From positions 1-25,047 of the forward strand of contig DAHXMN010000004.1 in NCBI GenBank assembly GCA_027371725.1: a DNA stretch of 25,047 bases, in the 5' to 3' direction. A program made the position numbers and the translations under genes. Position 1 is the first letter of the stretch, and the number at the start of each line of letters is the position of its first letter. Positions 6,381 through 13,813 of the stretch are shown piece by piece. The notes beneath the pieces were generated by a model, which made no database searches, was not told the DNA's origin, and saw only the letters and a list, made by a program, of their open reading frames with translations. The stretch comes from Candidatus Woesearchaeota archaeon (GTDB lineage: Archaea; Nanobdellota; Nanobdellia; Woesearchaeales; UBA525).

Positions 6381-7388
6381 TCACTTGTTGACGTTGAAGA
6401 TTGAGCCGAGGTCAACGCCGAATTTCTTGGCGAGATTCTCGCGCGGCTTCTCGGGAGCAGGCTCTTCGGCGCGCTCGTGCGCAGCAGGCTCCGCGTCGGG
6501 CCTTTTGGCAGGCGCGGCGGCCGAGGGGTCGGCCTTGGGCGGCTCGGTGGACTCCTCGTCGTTCCCGCCCCCGAGCTCCTCGTCGCCAGGCTCGGCCTCG
6601 TGCTCGGCCTCCTCGCCGAGAGTCACATATTCGGAACCGTCCTCTGGCGAAGGAACGGACTCGTCCGCGGCGGCAACGAACTCCTCCTCCGCCTCCTGTC
6701 CCGGCGCGCCGGGCGCATCCTCCTCGAGCTCGAGGAGCGGCTCGTCCGCGTTCTCGGCGGCGGACGCCTCGCTTTCCGGTGCGGGCGTCAGCTCGATGAA
6801 ATCATCGTCTTCAGCGGGCTCCTCGTCGGCGGAAGCGGATGAGACTGGCGAAGGAGAAGGAGTGGGCACGGCGGCGTGCGGCGCGACCGGCGACTCCTCG
6901 GCCGCTTCCGAGACGAGCATGTCCGGCTTCAGATCGACGAAGTCCGCGGCGGACAGCTCTTCGCCGCGGGGCGCGACCGCCTTCGCGTTGCCGCCGTTGC
7001 GCGGCGTCTCGTAATGCGTCTGGATTTCGACGGGACGCGGGTTCGCCGCCCGTTCGCGCAGCCGCTGCGCGTTCTCCTTCAGGGCGGAGAGGTCAGCATA
7101 CTCGCTCCGCGGCTGCCCTTCCACCTGATGGAGGAACCCCTTCGAGGCGAGCGGAATCTCGCGCTGGCCAGAGACACCGGAGGGAGGGTAATGCGTCGCG
7201 CCGCCCCTCTGTTCCTCGAACCGTTGCTGTACCTTCCGTTCGGTGTCCACCATGGACTCGGCCATCTGGCGGGCGGAGGCCATCGTCATGACGAGGCCTC
7301 TCCGGAACAGGTTCTCAGCGAGCAGCCGGACGCGGGTCTCGCGGCTTTCAGCCCCTTTCAGGCGATCGTTCATCTCGTTGAAGCTCAT
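6381..7388 (-). CDS. acidic, largely disordered protein of unknown function
   Basis: This 335-residue protein has a structured-looking helical N-terminus (to about residue 130: RVRLLAENLFRRGLVMTMASARQMAESMVDTERKV and a Leu/Arg/Ala heptad-like segment). A long Glu/Asp/Ala/Pro/Ser-rich region of low complexity follows, and the gene ends with a short basic-hydrophobic tail (ENLAKKFGVDLGSIFNVNK). There are no membrane segments or signal peptide. The tail may be a docking peptide, as it is the only ordered part after the acidic linker; this is inference. The ATG has a GGTGGT site 4-5 nt upstream and a TATA box at about 7432-7443. I recognise no family. GC-rich codon use makes many false frames on the opposite strand. 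Confidence 0.8.
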   Translation of the reverse strand: MSFNEMNDRLKGAESRETRVRLLAENLFRRGLVMTMASARQMAESMVDTERKVQQRFEEQRGGATHYPPSGVSGQREIPLASKGFLHQVEGQPRSEYADLSALKENAQRLRERAANPRPVEIQTHYETPRNGGNAKAVAPRGEELSAADFVDLKPDMLVSEAAEESPVAPHAAVPTPSPSPVSSASADEEPAEDDDFIELTPAPESEASAAENADEPLLELEEDAPGAPGQEAEEEFVAAADESVPSPEDGSEYVTLGEEAEHEAEPGDEELGGGNDEESTEPPKADPSAAAPAKRPDAEPAAHERAEEPAPEKPRENLAKKFGVDLGSIFNVNK

Positions 7389-7431
7389 GGTACCACCTAT
7401 CGACAGGAATGCGGGAAGAGGCAGACGCGAT

Positions 7432-7443
7432 GCTTTTTATAAC
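7432..7443 (-). promoter_or_regulatory. TATA box for the acidic protein gene
   Basis: On the minus strand, gttataaaaagc lies about 50 bp before the ATG at 7388. It predicts a leader of about 25 nt that includes the GGTGGT ribosome-binding site. Confidence 0.5.
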
Positions 7444-7459
7444 TTCCGTCCGGCAGGGC

Positions 7460-8248
7460 TCATTCCCAGATCTCGAGATGGGACCCCTTAGCGTCCTTGC
7501 CGTGCTTCCCCTTGCCTTTCTCGTGCTTCAGGTCGCGCTCGCCGACCAAGGCGATCCCGATGACGAGGGAGACGAGGTAGAGGAGGAACGGCAGCCAGAA
7601 GAGCAGGTAGAACGGGAAGAGCGTCATCTCCACGAACATCATGGCGATGCTGGAGAAGAGCGAGATCTTCAGGCTGTCCGTGTAGGCGAGATGCAGGCGG
7701 AAGAGGCGCGCGATGAGGAGCGCGAGCAGGCTGAAGAAGACGATGAGCGCGAGGTACTGGATCAGGAGGAAGACGCCGGCCCAGAAGGCGAGCGCCGGCA
7801 GGAAGAAGAGACCGAGGAGGAGGTACGCGCCGCCGGAGAACGCCTTCGCGTCGGTGAGCTCGCTCCACGGCCTGCTCTCGTTCCCGAAGAAGTACCACTG
7901 CTTCCACGAGACGCCTTCCTTGGTGAGGAGGACGACGGCCTTGCCGATGGAGGCGTTCTCACGGAGGTCGACGACGATGAGCGGCTTCGCGAGGAGCGTC
8001 ACCGGCGCGCTCGCGGAGAAGTTGCCGCCGAGGCTCAGTTCGTCGAAGGAGCCGACCGCCTGCTGGAGCTTCGACGCCTGGATGAACATGCCTGGGATGA
8101 AAAGGACCGCCATGAGGAGGAAGAGGAGGAGGAAGGAGAAGAGGAACTGGCCGAAAGCGGCAGGGAGCGAGAGCTGCTCGCAGAGGTCAGGATACTTGTC
8201 CGGGTTGAGCGTCTTGAGGAAGAGCCCGAGACGGCGCTTGAGCGTCAT
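7460..8248 (-). CDS. polytopic membrane protein, DUF1189-like
   Basis: From the ATG at 8248 this is a 262-residue protein. A short cytoplasmic N-terminus (MTLKRRLGLFLKTLNPDKY) is followed by one membrane helix (about residues 33-54). An exposed segment of about 90 residues contains LGGNFSASAPVTLLAKPLIVVDL. Four or so helices then lie between about 140 and 240, and the C-terminal tail is Lys/His-rich. One helix, an outer domain, then a helical bundle resembles the DUF1189 family of unknown function. A frame extension to 8293 reads through the TATA box. The box at 8269-8279 is 26 bp from this ATG, which makes it leaderless. It is divergent from the gene at 8374. Confidence 0.78.
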   Translation of the reverse strand: MTLKRRLGLFLKTLNPDKYPDLCEQLSLPAAFGQFLFSFLLLFLLMAVLFIPGMFIQASKLQQAVGSFDELSLGGNFSASAPVTLLAKPLIVVDLRENASIGKAVVLLTKEGVSWKQWYFFGNESRPWSELTDAKAFSGGAYLLLGLFFLPALAFWAGVFLLIQYLALIVFFSLLALLIARLFRLHLAYTDSLKISLFSSIAMMFVEMTLFPFYLLFWLPFLLYLVSLVIGIALVGERDLKHEKGKGKHGKDAKGSHLEIWE

Positions 8249-8268
8249 GGCGCTGCACCGGCGATACG

Positions 8269-8279
8269 AGTATTTAAGG
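8269..8279 (-). promoter_or_regulatory. TATA box for the DUF1189-like gene
   Basis: The minus-strand sequence ccttaaatac is centred 26 bp before the ATG at 8248, consistent with a leaderless transcript and against the longer frame. Confidence 0.55.
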
Positions 8280-8341
8280 TTAATGGCACGCAAAAAAATA
8301 AAAATTAATTTTTAATTACTAAATAATAGTTAAAATATGAA

Positions 8342-8352
8342 GTTTTATAAAT
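8342..8352 (+). promoter_or_regulatory. TATA box for the hypothetical gene at 8374
   Basis: The sequence gttttataaat is centred 27 bp before the ATG at 8374. The 8280-8373 region is strongly A/T-rich and serves two divergent genes. Confidence 0.6.
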
Positions 8353-8373
8353 CAAGAAGGTATAGCTAAAAAG

Positions 8374-8706
8374 ATGAGTAAGATACTTCACAGTTTCGAG
8401 ACAGATGATGGGGTCGTCGAACTCGTCAGACGCCAGTTCTTGAGCGAAGACCGGGAGCGGACCGACACGGACAAAGGAAGGGGATTGATGATACGATACC
8501 ATTCCTCGCAGAAGAAAGGACTTGAAGGCACCGCGGAACGCGCAAGCTGGTATCTCACAGACGAACAGATGACGTCCATCCTTGCAGGCATCACAAGAAA
8601 AGAAGACTTCGACTTTGTCAAGAAGACGCTCGACCCCGTCGTCAAGCCGGAAGCGGCAACAGACGCGTACCGGACAATCATCAACTATTACGCGGCTAGA
8701 AAATAA
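8374..8706 (+). CDS. hypothetical protein (110 aa)
   Basis: This is a 110-residue soluble, charged protein with no signal peptide or membrane segment. It looks like a small alpha/beta domain (ILHSFETDDGVVELVRRQFL, LMIRYHSSQKKGL, TSILAGITRKEDFDFVKKTLDPV). I do not recognise the family. The ATG is leaderless relative to the TATA box at 8342-8352. Its base composition is somewhat less GC-rich than most neighbours. Its last 11 bases overlap the 3' end of the convergent methyltransferase gene (stop at 8696), so the two messages could form an antisense overlap. Confidence 0.75.
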   Translation: MSKILHSFETDDGVVELVRRQFLSEDRERTDTDKGRGLMIRYHSSQKKGLEGTAERASWYLTDEQMTSILAGITRKEDFDFVKKTLDPVVKPEAATDAYRTIINYYAARK

Positions 8707-9226
8707 GATAGATGCGATCATGCTCCTCTTCCAGGACCGTCTTGACCGCGAACAGCTTCCTGACGAGCCGGTCGATATCCGCCAGTTTTGAGCTCTTCTT
8801 CAGCACCGAGAACGCGAACTTGCGCTTGCCGACGCGCTTCATCTCGCGCAGCCCGTCCTCGAGACCCGTGAAGTTGTGGATCGCGGTGAGGGAAACGACG
8901 ACGTCGAACTCGCCGTCGTCGAAGATGGCGAGGTCCTCCGCCCGGACGTGGACGATCTTCGCCTGCCGCGCAGGGGTGGCCTGCGCGATCATCGCCGCGC
9001 TCGGCTCGGCTCCCGTCACGTTCTTCGTCGGCCAGTAATCGAAGCTGAACCCGGTGCCGCAGCCGACGTCGAGCAAGGACTCGTCCTTCGAAACAGGGAA
9101 ATGCTCGAGGATGAGCAGGATCTTCTTGACCTGTTCCTCCTTGTGGAGCTCGTCGTATCCCTCGGCGATGGCCGCGTAGTAGTCGGTCTCGCGCCGATTC
9201 TGGCATTCAGGGGAACGCTCTTCCAT
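8696..9226 (-). CDS. class I SAM-dependent methyltransferase (Methyltransf_11-like)
   Basis: This 176-residue protein carries the SAM-binding glycine motif LLDVGCGTGF (about residues 51-60) after an N-terminal helix YYAAIAEGYDELHKEEQVKK. Next are the acidic end of strand 2 (TGAEPSAAM), VRAEDLAIFDDGEFDVVVS (motifs II/III) and HNFTGLEDGLREMKRV. This is the compact ubiE/Methyltransf_11 layout. The substrate is unknown; small molecules, tRNA and protein are all possible. The C-terminus is short but complete. A TATA box at 9250-9259 puts initiation near the ATG at 9226. It overlaps the 3' end of the gene at 8374 by 11 bp. Confidence 0.88.
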   Translation of the reverse strand: MEERSPECQNRRETDYYAAIAEGYDELHKEEQVKKILLILEHFPVSKDESLLDVGCGTGFSFDYWPTKNVTGAEPSAAMIAQATPARQAKIVHVRAEDLAIFDDGEFDVVVSLTAIHNFTGLEDGLREMKRVGKRKFAFSVLKKSSKLADIDRLVRKLFAVKTVLEEEHDRIYLIF

Positions 9227-9249
9227 GACGTTTGAGGGAGAAAAAGCCG

Positions 9250-9259
9250 CTTATAATGA
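9250..9259 (-). promoter_or_regulatory. TATA box for the methyltransferase gene
   Basis: On the minus strand, cattataagc is centred about 28 bp before the ATG at 9226. Confidence 0.5.
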
Positions 9260-9286
9260 TTCGTATACTATGATTCCGAGCGAGAC

Positions 9287-10849
9287 TCACAACCCGAGGT
9301 TCTTGAGGATGAGGCGCTTGTCGAAGGGCTTGAGGTCGCCATACGCCTGGCCGACGCCGAGGTAGAGGATCGGCTTCTTCGTCACGTAGCTGACGCTGAG
9401 GGCCGCGCCGCCCTTCTCGTCCACGTCCGCCTTGCTCAGGACGAGTGCGTCGATGCCGACGAGGCGATCGAACTCTTTCGCCTGCTCGACGCAATCGTTC
9501 CCGGTGATGGATTCGCCGATGAAGATCTTGAGGTCGGGCTTCGCGACCCGCACCACTTTCTGGAGCTCCGCCATCAGGTTGGTGTTGCTGTGCAATCGTC
9601 CGGCCGTGTCGATCATGACGACGTCGATGCCTTTCGCCTTCGCGTGCTCGATCGCGTCGAAGGCCACGGCCGCCGGATCGGCGCCGTAGCCCTGCGAGAT
9701 GAGCTTGACGCCGAGCTTGTCCGCATGCTCCTTGAGCTGGTCGATCGCGGCTGCGCGGAACGTGTCGCTCGCGGCCATGACGACCGAGAGGCCTTCGTTC
9801 TGGAAGAGGTTCGCCACCTTCGCGAGCGTCGTCGTCTTCCCGCTGCCGTTGACGCCGATGAAGGCGATGATGTATGGCCGCCTCTTCGAGGACTTGATGC
9901 GTTCGACGAGGTCGAATCCCTTGATGTCGAGCACCTCCTCGACGCTCTTCTTCAGGGTGAGGAGGATCAGGTCCTCGACGCCGAGCCGCGACACCTTGCC
10001 GCTGGTCAGCTCCTTCTTGAGGTCATCCTTCAGCTTCTCAATCACCTCGACCGCGACGTTGTTCTCGAGCAACGTGACTTCGAGCTCCCAGAAGAGCGTC
10101 TCGAACTTCTCCTCGCTCAGCGTCTTCTTGGTGAACGTCTCCTTCAAGCGGGAGAAGAAGCCGCGCCTCTCGGGCTCCTCGACGACGGGCTCGGCGACAG
10201 GGACGGTCCTCTCGGGGGCTCTCTTGACGACGATTTCCTCGACGTGGACGGGCTTCGCCTGCGGCGCAGTCTTTCCGGGAATGACCTTCTCCTCGGGGGC
10301 GGGTCTTGCTTCGGGAACGGGCTTCTTCTCGAGAACAGGGACTGATTTGAGAGGGACCGTTTTCTTCCCGGGAACGACGGATTTTGTTTCAGGAGTGTGA
10401 GCGGGTTTCTTCTCAGGAACAGCAGCCGGTCTCTCAGGGGCGCGGGGCGGTTTTTCAGGGAGCGATCTCCGCTCGGGAATCTTCCGAGGAACAGACGCGG
10501 GTTTCTTCTCGACGGCAGGAGCGGGCTTCTCGGGCGCCTTCTCGACGGGCTTCTGGACGAGCTTCTCGACGACGGCTTCCCTCTTCGGCTCGTCCTTCTT
10601 CCCGAAGAGGCTGGAGAGGAAGCCCTTCTTCCCGGCTTTCTCCTCGCGTTCGTGCTCCGCCCGCTCCTTCGGCAGTTCGGGAAGCTCCTCGACCGGCTCT
10701 TCCGTCGCGGCGAGGAACGTCTTCTCTTCCGCGAGCGCTTCCTGGACCGCGTCCTGGTCGTCGACCTTCTCCTCGACGACTTCGGCTTCCGCTTCCTTCG
10801 AGAACTTAGAGACCGCTTCCTTCAGCTTCTTCTTGAGGAACCCGAACAC
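9287..10849 (-). CDS. ftsY: FtsY, signal recognition particle receptor GTPase
   Basis: This 520-residue SRP receptor docks SRP-ribosome complexes at the membrane. The start MFGFLKKKLKEAVSKF is an amphipathic membrane-binding helix. Residues of about 20-215 form a long charged linker with recurring PEKKP/Ala/Pro motifs. The NG domain follows: the N-domain helices lead to G1 GVNGSGKTTT (332-341), DTFRAAAIDQL (362-372), G3 DTAGR (414-418) and G4 SKAD (472-475, usually TKxD), then GGAALSVSYVTKKPI. The start is a GTG directly abutting the pfdA stop (tgaGTG), with GGGGTG as ribosome-binding site within pfdA. It is the last gene of the eIF6-pfdA-ftsY operon. The linker is much longer than in most archaeal FtsY proteins. 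Confidence 0.97.
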   Translation of the reverse strand: MFGFLKKKLKEAVSKFSKEAEAEVVEEKVDDQDAVQEALAEEKTFLAATEEPVEELPELPKERAEHEREEKAGKKGFLSSLFGKKDEPKREAVVEKLVQKPVEKAPEKPAPAVEKKPASVPRKIPERRSLPEKPPRAPERPAAVPEKKPAHTPETKSVVPGKKTVPLKSVPVLEKKPVPEARPAPEEKVIPGKTAPQAKPVHVEEIVVKRAPERTVPVAEPVVEEPERRGFFSRLKETFTKKTLSEEKFETLFWELEVTLLENNVAVEVIEKLKDDLKKELTSGKVSRLGVEDLILLTLKKSVEEVLDIKGFDLVERIKSSKRRPYIIAFIGVNGSGKTTTLAKVANLFQNEGLSVVMAASDTFRAAAIDQLKEHADKLGVKLISQGYGADPAAVAFDAIEHAKAKGIDVVMIDTAGRLHSNTNLMAELQKVVRVAKPDLKIFIGESITGNDCVEQAKEFDRLVGIDALVLSKADVDEKGGAALSVSYVTKKPILYLGVGQAYGDLKPFDKRLILKNLGL

Positions 10850-11311
10850 TCACGCACCCCGCTTCTTCCTCGCCGCTTCTTTCGGAGCGGTCTCTGATGC
10901 TTGTTCGTCCTTCGCTTCCTGTTCCATCGCCGCCTCGATGGCGCGCAAGCGGTTGGTGAGCGAGCCGTAGTCCGTGTTCGCGCGGTCGCGCAGCAGCTCC
11001 AGGTCGGCGCGCTGCTTCCCGAGGAGTTCCTTCGCTTCTTCGACGCTCTTCTCGACGACGACGGAGCCGCCGACGTTCATCCGGACGGAAGCGGCGTCGT
11101 TGAGGCTCGCATCCACGAAGATGCCGTTCGCGATGGGCGCGAAGATCCTGCTGCCCTTCGTGAGCCTGGAGAGGCTGTCGAGGGCCTCGATGACCGCCGC
11201 GATCTCGGCGATGCCCTGGGTCGTCTGCTCGACATACTCCTGGACACGACGGAGCTGCTCCATGAGGCCGCGGTACTCCAGGTAGAGCTGCTGCGCCCGG
11301 CCATCGTCCAT
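10850..11311 (-). CDS. pfdA: prefoldin alpha subunit
   Basis: This 153-residue protein has the prefoldin alpha layout. An N-terminal coiled coil (MDDGRAQQLYLEYRGLMEQLRRVQEYVEQT) leads to the central beta-hairpin segment (GSRIFAPIANGIFVDASLNDAASVRMNVGGSVVVEKSVEEA). A second coiled coil follows, with a charged tail ending in ARKKRGA. Prefoldin is a hexameric chaperone that hands unfolded proteins to the thermosome. The ATG lies two bases after the eIF6 stop (tga ag ATG), with a G-rich ribosome-binding site inside the eIF6 end. Position between eIF6 and ftsY is typical of archaea and supports the call. The frame open upstream to 11566 is only read-through of eIF6. Confidence 0.94.
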   Translation of the reverse strand: MDDGRAQQLYLEYRGLMEQLRRVQEYVEQTTQGIAEIAAVIEALDSLSRLTKGSRIFAPIANGIFVDASLNDAASVRMNVGGSVVVEKSVEEAKELLGKQRADLELLRDRANTDYGSLTNRLRAIEAAMEQEAKDEQASETAPKEAARKKRGA

Positions 11312-11313
11312 CT

Positions 11314-12015
11314 TCACGCCCCCCGCCCCTTCTTCTCGAGGTAGCCGAGGCTCTGCTCGATGTGCACGATCTCCGGGCCGCCGCTCTGGCTGCTGACGAC
11401 GAAGCCGTGGTCGTTGGCGAGGACGCCGGCGCGGACATACGGGCTGCCGAGGCCGACGGACGCCGCTTCCAGCGAACCGAGGCCGAGGACCTCCTTGACC
11501 GTGGCGATCTCCTCTTCCGAGGCGTCGCGGTGGATCACGCCCTTCTCCCCGTTGAGGACGAGGCATGCGCCGGGCGTGTCGAGCCCCGCGATGCGGAGCT
11601 TCTTCACCGGCACCTTAAGGAGCTTCTCCAGGCGTTTCAGCTCCGCGGCCGTGAAGTCGGGGCTGGCGATGCACCCCTGGTCGTTCGCGACGAGGTTGTT
11701 GCCGAGGCAGGTGAGCCCGGTCTCGAAGACGTGGACCGGCAGGCAGAGCCGCTTCAGGAGGTCGATCTCCTGGTGGAAGGCGATGCCGGGGACGAGGAGC
11801 GCGTGGCTGTTGCCAGCGAGGAAGACGCCCGGCATGGGCGTGCCCGCGATGGTGAGATGTTGGACCTCTGCGCCGAGCGCCGCAGCTATCTCGTCCTGCT
11901 CCTCCTTGTGGAGCCGTTCGCCGAGGAGGCAGAGCCGCTTCCCGTTAGCCATGGCGCAGTATCCGGCGAGGCCGACGTTCGGGTTGCCGTTGAAGATGGT
12001 GGTGAGGACGGGCAT
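11314..12015 (-). CDS. eif6: translation initiation factor 6 (aIF6/eIF6)
   Basis: This 233-residue protein is the archaeal ribosome anti-association factor that binds the large subunit. The fivefold pseudo-repeat is visible as recurring NGNPNVGLAGYCAMAN, FLAGNSHALLVPG, LGNNLVANDQGCIASPDFT, LVLNGEKGVIHRD and VLANDHGFVVSS segments. Length is slightly above the usual 220. A TATA box at 12051-12062 on the minus strand gives a leader of about 10-20 nt. The gene opens the eIF6-pfdA-ftsY operon. In many archaea, ribosomal protein LX (L18Ae) lies between eIF6 and pfdA; here only two bases separate them. Confidence 0.96.
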   Translation of the reverse strand: MPVLTTIFNGNPNVGLAGYCAMANGKRLCLLGERLHKEEQDEIAAALGAEVQHLTIAGTPMPGVFLAGNSHALLVPGIAFHQEIDLLKRLCLPVHVFETGLTCLGNNLVANDQGCIASPDFTAAELKRLEKLLKVPVKKLRIAGLDTPGACLVLNGEKGVIHRDASEEEIATVKEVLGLGSLEAASVGLGSPYVRAGVLANDHGFVVSSQSGGPEIVHIEQSLGYLEKKGRGA

Positions 12016-12050
12016 GCTGTATCACTCTCATCGTCGCAGAACTAGGGGGT

Positions 12051-12062
12051 GTTTTTAAAGGT
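12051..12062. promoter_or_regulatory. TATA box shared by eIF6 (-) and the structured RNA (+)
   Basis: The near-symmetric gtttttaaaggt lies about 40 bp before the eIF6 ATG on the minus strand. On the plus strand its centre is about 27 bp before 12084, the first base of the structured element. It could serve both directions. Confidence 0.5.
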
Positions 12063-12083
12063 TTACTTCGGGACGGGGGACTT

Positions 12084-12213
12084 GACGCCGCTGCTGCCGC
12101 GGAGAAATCGTTCTCCCTACGGTCCGAGACCTGGTCGGGCGCTCACGATTATGGCGCTGCGGCGCCATGTTCGCGCCCGGACATCGTTCCAAGGCGGCAG
12201 CAGTGATGGCGTC
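12084..12213 (+). ncRNA. candidate structured non-coding RNA, copy B
   Basis: This 130-nt segment folds almost completely. P1: GACGCC 12084-12089 with GGCGTC 12208-12213, and CTGCTGCCGC 12091-12100 with GCGGCAGCAG 12194-12203. P2: GGAGAA 12101-12106 with TTCTCC 12111-12116. P3: GTCC 12122-12125/GGAC 12179-12182, GGGCGC 12137-12142/GCGCCC 12173-12178, ATGGCGC 12151-12157/GCGCCAT 12162-12168, capped by TGCG. Copy A (5609-5721) keeps every helix with changed pairs and conserves the TCACGATW/GTTC internal loop. A TATA box lies about 27 bp upstream on this strand. It does not look like tRNA, 5S, SRP or RNase P RNA. Alternatively it acts as a 3'-UTR element of scpA on the other strand. Confidence 0.6.
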
Positions 12214-12273
12214 GAGGTCTCGGCGATGTTAAGAACGATGTTAAGAAGAAAGGAAAGAACGAAGAGAACGGGC

Positions 12274-13080
12274 TCACTTCGCGGCAATCTCTGCTTCCTT
12301 GAAGGTGGCGTCCTTCTGGAGGAGGGCGATGCCGAAGTTGGTGAACGGCAGGTCCTGGAGGACGTCGACCTTGCGCTGGAAATCGAGGTGGAGGAGCGGG
12401 ATGAAGGTGAAGACCTTGTCCTCCTTCTCCTGGCTCGGCACGAGATCCTCGAAGGTGAGCATCGGCGCGCCTTTCTTCTTGTAGTGCTTGTTCACCTGGT
12501 CGTAGACGCTCTTGATGATCATGCCCATGTCGACGTGGCCTGTCGGGAGCTTCGCCTCCTTGATCATGCGGGGCGCGACCCTGACGCGCTTCGCGTCCAC
12601 CTCGAGCGCCTTCTCCAAGGCTTCGATGAGGTCGTAGACGGAGACCTTCCGCTTGCGCGGCTGCGGCGTCCGGGGGACGAGGCGCGGCTTCCCGGATGAG
12701 CTGGAAAGATCGGGGAGGAGCGCGCCATCCGGCGGCAGCTCATCGAAGAGCTCGACCGGCTCGTCCATGCTGCTGATCAGGCTGTCCAGCGCGACGATGT
12801 CCTCGTCGACGAGCTTGTTCGTCTTCATCTTGAGGAGGATTGCGCTCGCGAGGACGATCTTGCCGCTGATCCGGAAGTCGAGCTTCTTCAGCGTCTTGAG
12901 CATCTCCAGGAACTTGTGCGCGATCAGGGAGATGTCGATGTCCCACGGGTCCATCTCCTCCGCCTCGATGAGGCCGAAGATGATCTGCTTCCAGGTGAGC
13001 TCGTCGTTCTCGAAAAGTATCCTGAAGACCTGCTCCTGTGTCGTCTTGCGCTGCTTCTGCGCGAGAATCGCCTGCGCCAT
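12274..13080 (-). CDS. scpA: ScpA, segregation and condensation protein A (kleisin)
   Basis: This 268-residue kleisin-like subunit bridges SMC ATPase heads in chromosome condensation. The N-terminal region has the family pattern WKQIIFGLIEAEEMDPWDIDISLIAHKFLEML, then KIVLASAILLKMKTNKL. A variable acidic/Pro linker (about 105-150) follows, then VSVYDLIEALEKAL. The C-terminal winged-helix-like part contains FIPLLHLDFQRKVDVLQDLPFTNFGIALL. Length is normal. A TATA box at 13133-13143 predicts a leader of about 30 nt, and GAGG lies about 8 nt before the ATG. Neither smc nor scpB is in the window. Its stop is 61 bp from the structured element at 12084-12213, with a pyrimidine-rich terminator-like stretch between. 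Confidence 0.93.
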   Translation of the reverse strand: MAQAILAQKQRKTTQEQVFRILFENDELTWKQIIFGLIEAEEMDPWDIDISLIAHKFLEMLKTLKKLDFRISGKIVLASAILLKMKTNKLVDEDIVALDSLISSMDEPVELFDELPPDGALLPDLSSSSGKPRLVPRTPQPRKRKVSVYDLIEALEKALEVDAKRVRVAPRMIKEAKLPTGHVDMGMIIKSVYDQVNKHYKKKGAPMLTFEDLVPSQEKEDKVFTFIPLLHLDFQRKVDVLQDLPFTNFGIALLQKDATFKEAEIAAK

Positions 13081-13132
13081 GTCTTGCCTCGGTGGTCTGA
13101 TAGCAGTTACCGGTATACCTTTCCGTATATCC

Positions 13133-13143
13133 GTATATAAATG
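13133..13143 (-). promoter_or_regulatory. TATA box for scpA
   Basis: On the minus strand, catttatatac is a consensus-like TATA box about 58 bp before the scpA ATG. Confidence 0.55.
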
Positions 13144-13309
13144 TTTCGATGTCTATCCGAATAGGAACGAACCCCTTTTTATGGTTTGCGTCTGAACGTC
13201 CGGTGACCAGAAGGGCCGATCAAAGACGGAGAATCATGAACCACTATCTTAATGATCGTCAATCTTAACGTTAAAGGGGACACAAAAAGAGGTAAAAAAA
13301 GGAACGCTC

Positions 13310-13784
13310 ATGACTGAGGAGAACCACGAAGAGGAGAGGATACGCGAACTAGTCGAGACATGCATCGACTTGGCGGTCAACTCACGGGAATCCTCACGGG
13401 AATCAGTCTACCGCGAGGAGGGAATCGACGGGGAATTCGACGACTTTCCCGGATGGGAATACAGACGGGACGGGTTGAGCGCCAGAGCGATATTCCTCAC
13501 AAGCTTTCCGGACAACATGTTCGTGACGGTCCTTGATGAAGAGAGGGGAATGCCTCTCTTCCGAGCGTATGAGCTCGACAATCTTCGAGAGAAAGAGGTG
13601 CGGGTCGAAGAGGAGCGCTACGGCGATTGGGGGGAAAAGATAGTTGCGTGGCGCGAAGGCGCGCTACCGCCAGGAGATGTTCGAGTGGTATCGCCGACGG
13701 AAAATAACGCAGCCGATTCTGCCGTTCGAGCCAAGAGGGAAAGCCGCGCAGAGCGTTCCGCCGTTCGAAGAGGTCAAGCTTTAA
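13310..13784 (+). pseudogene. hypothetical protein gene with an apparent one-base frameshift
   Basis: The frame from the ATG at 13310 gives a plausible acidic protein (MTEENHEEERIRELVETCID to about GEKIVAWREG) up to roughly 13660. It then turns into low-quality sequence that runs into the tRNA at 13814. In the next frame, from about 13644 onward, a natural-looking C-terminus appears (RYRQEMFEWYRRRKITQPIL, then LPFEPRG, ending FEEVKL) and stops at 13784, just before the tRNA. The whole span is 475 bases, so one extra base within 13644-13665 (a gcgcgaaggcgcgc context) explains it. It may be a sequencing error, a recent pseudogene or a programmed shift. Restored, it encodes about 157 residues. 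No family is recognised. AGGA about 7 nt before the ATG may be the ribosome-binding site. Confidence 0.6.
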
Positions 13785-13787
13785 AAG
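13778..13787 (+). promoter_or_regulatory. TATA box for tRNA-Val(TAC)
   Basis: The sequence gctttaaaag is centred about 31 bp before the tRNA 5' end. It overlaps the taa stop codon of the frameshifted gene. Confidence 0.55.
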
Positions 13788-13813
13788 AAGACCGTCCCTC
13801 TTCCTCGTCCTTC

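Noticed and set aside
12084..12213. 5S rRNA, SRP RNA or RNase P RNA
   Set aside because: The three-way junction has a size near 5S rRNA but lacks its conserved loop sequences. It is too short and has the wrong motifs for SRP or RNase P RNA.
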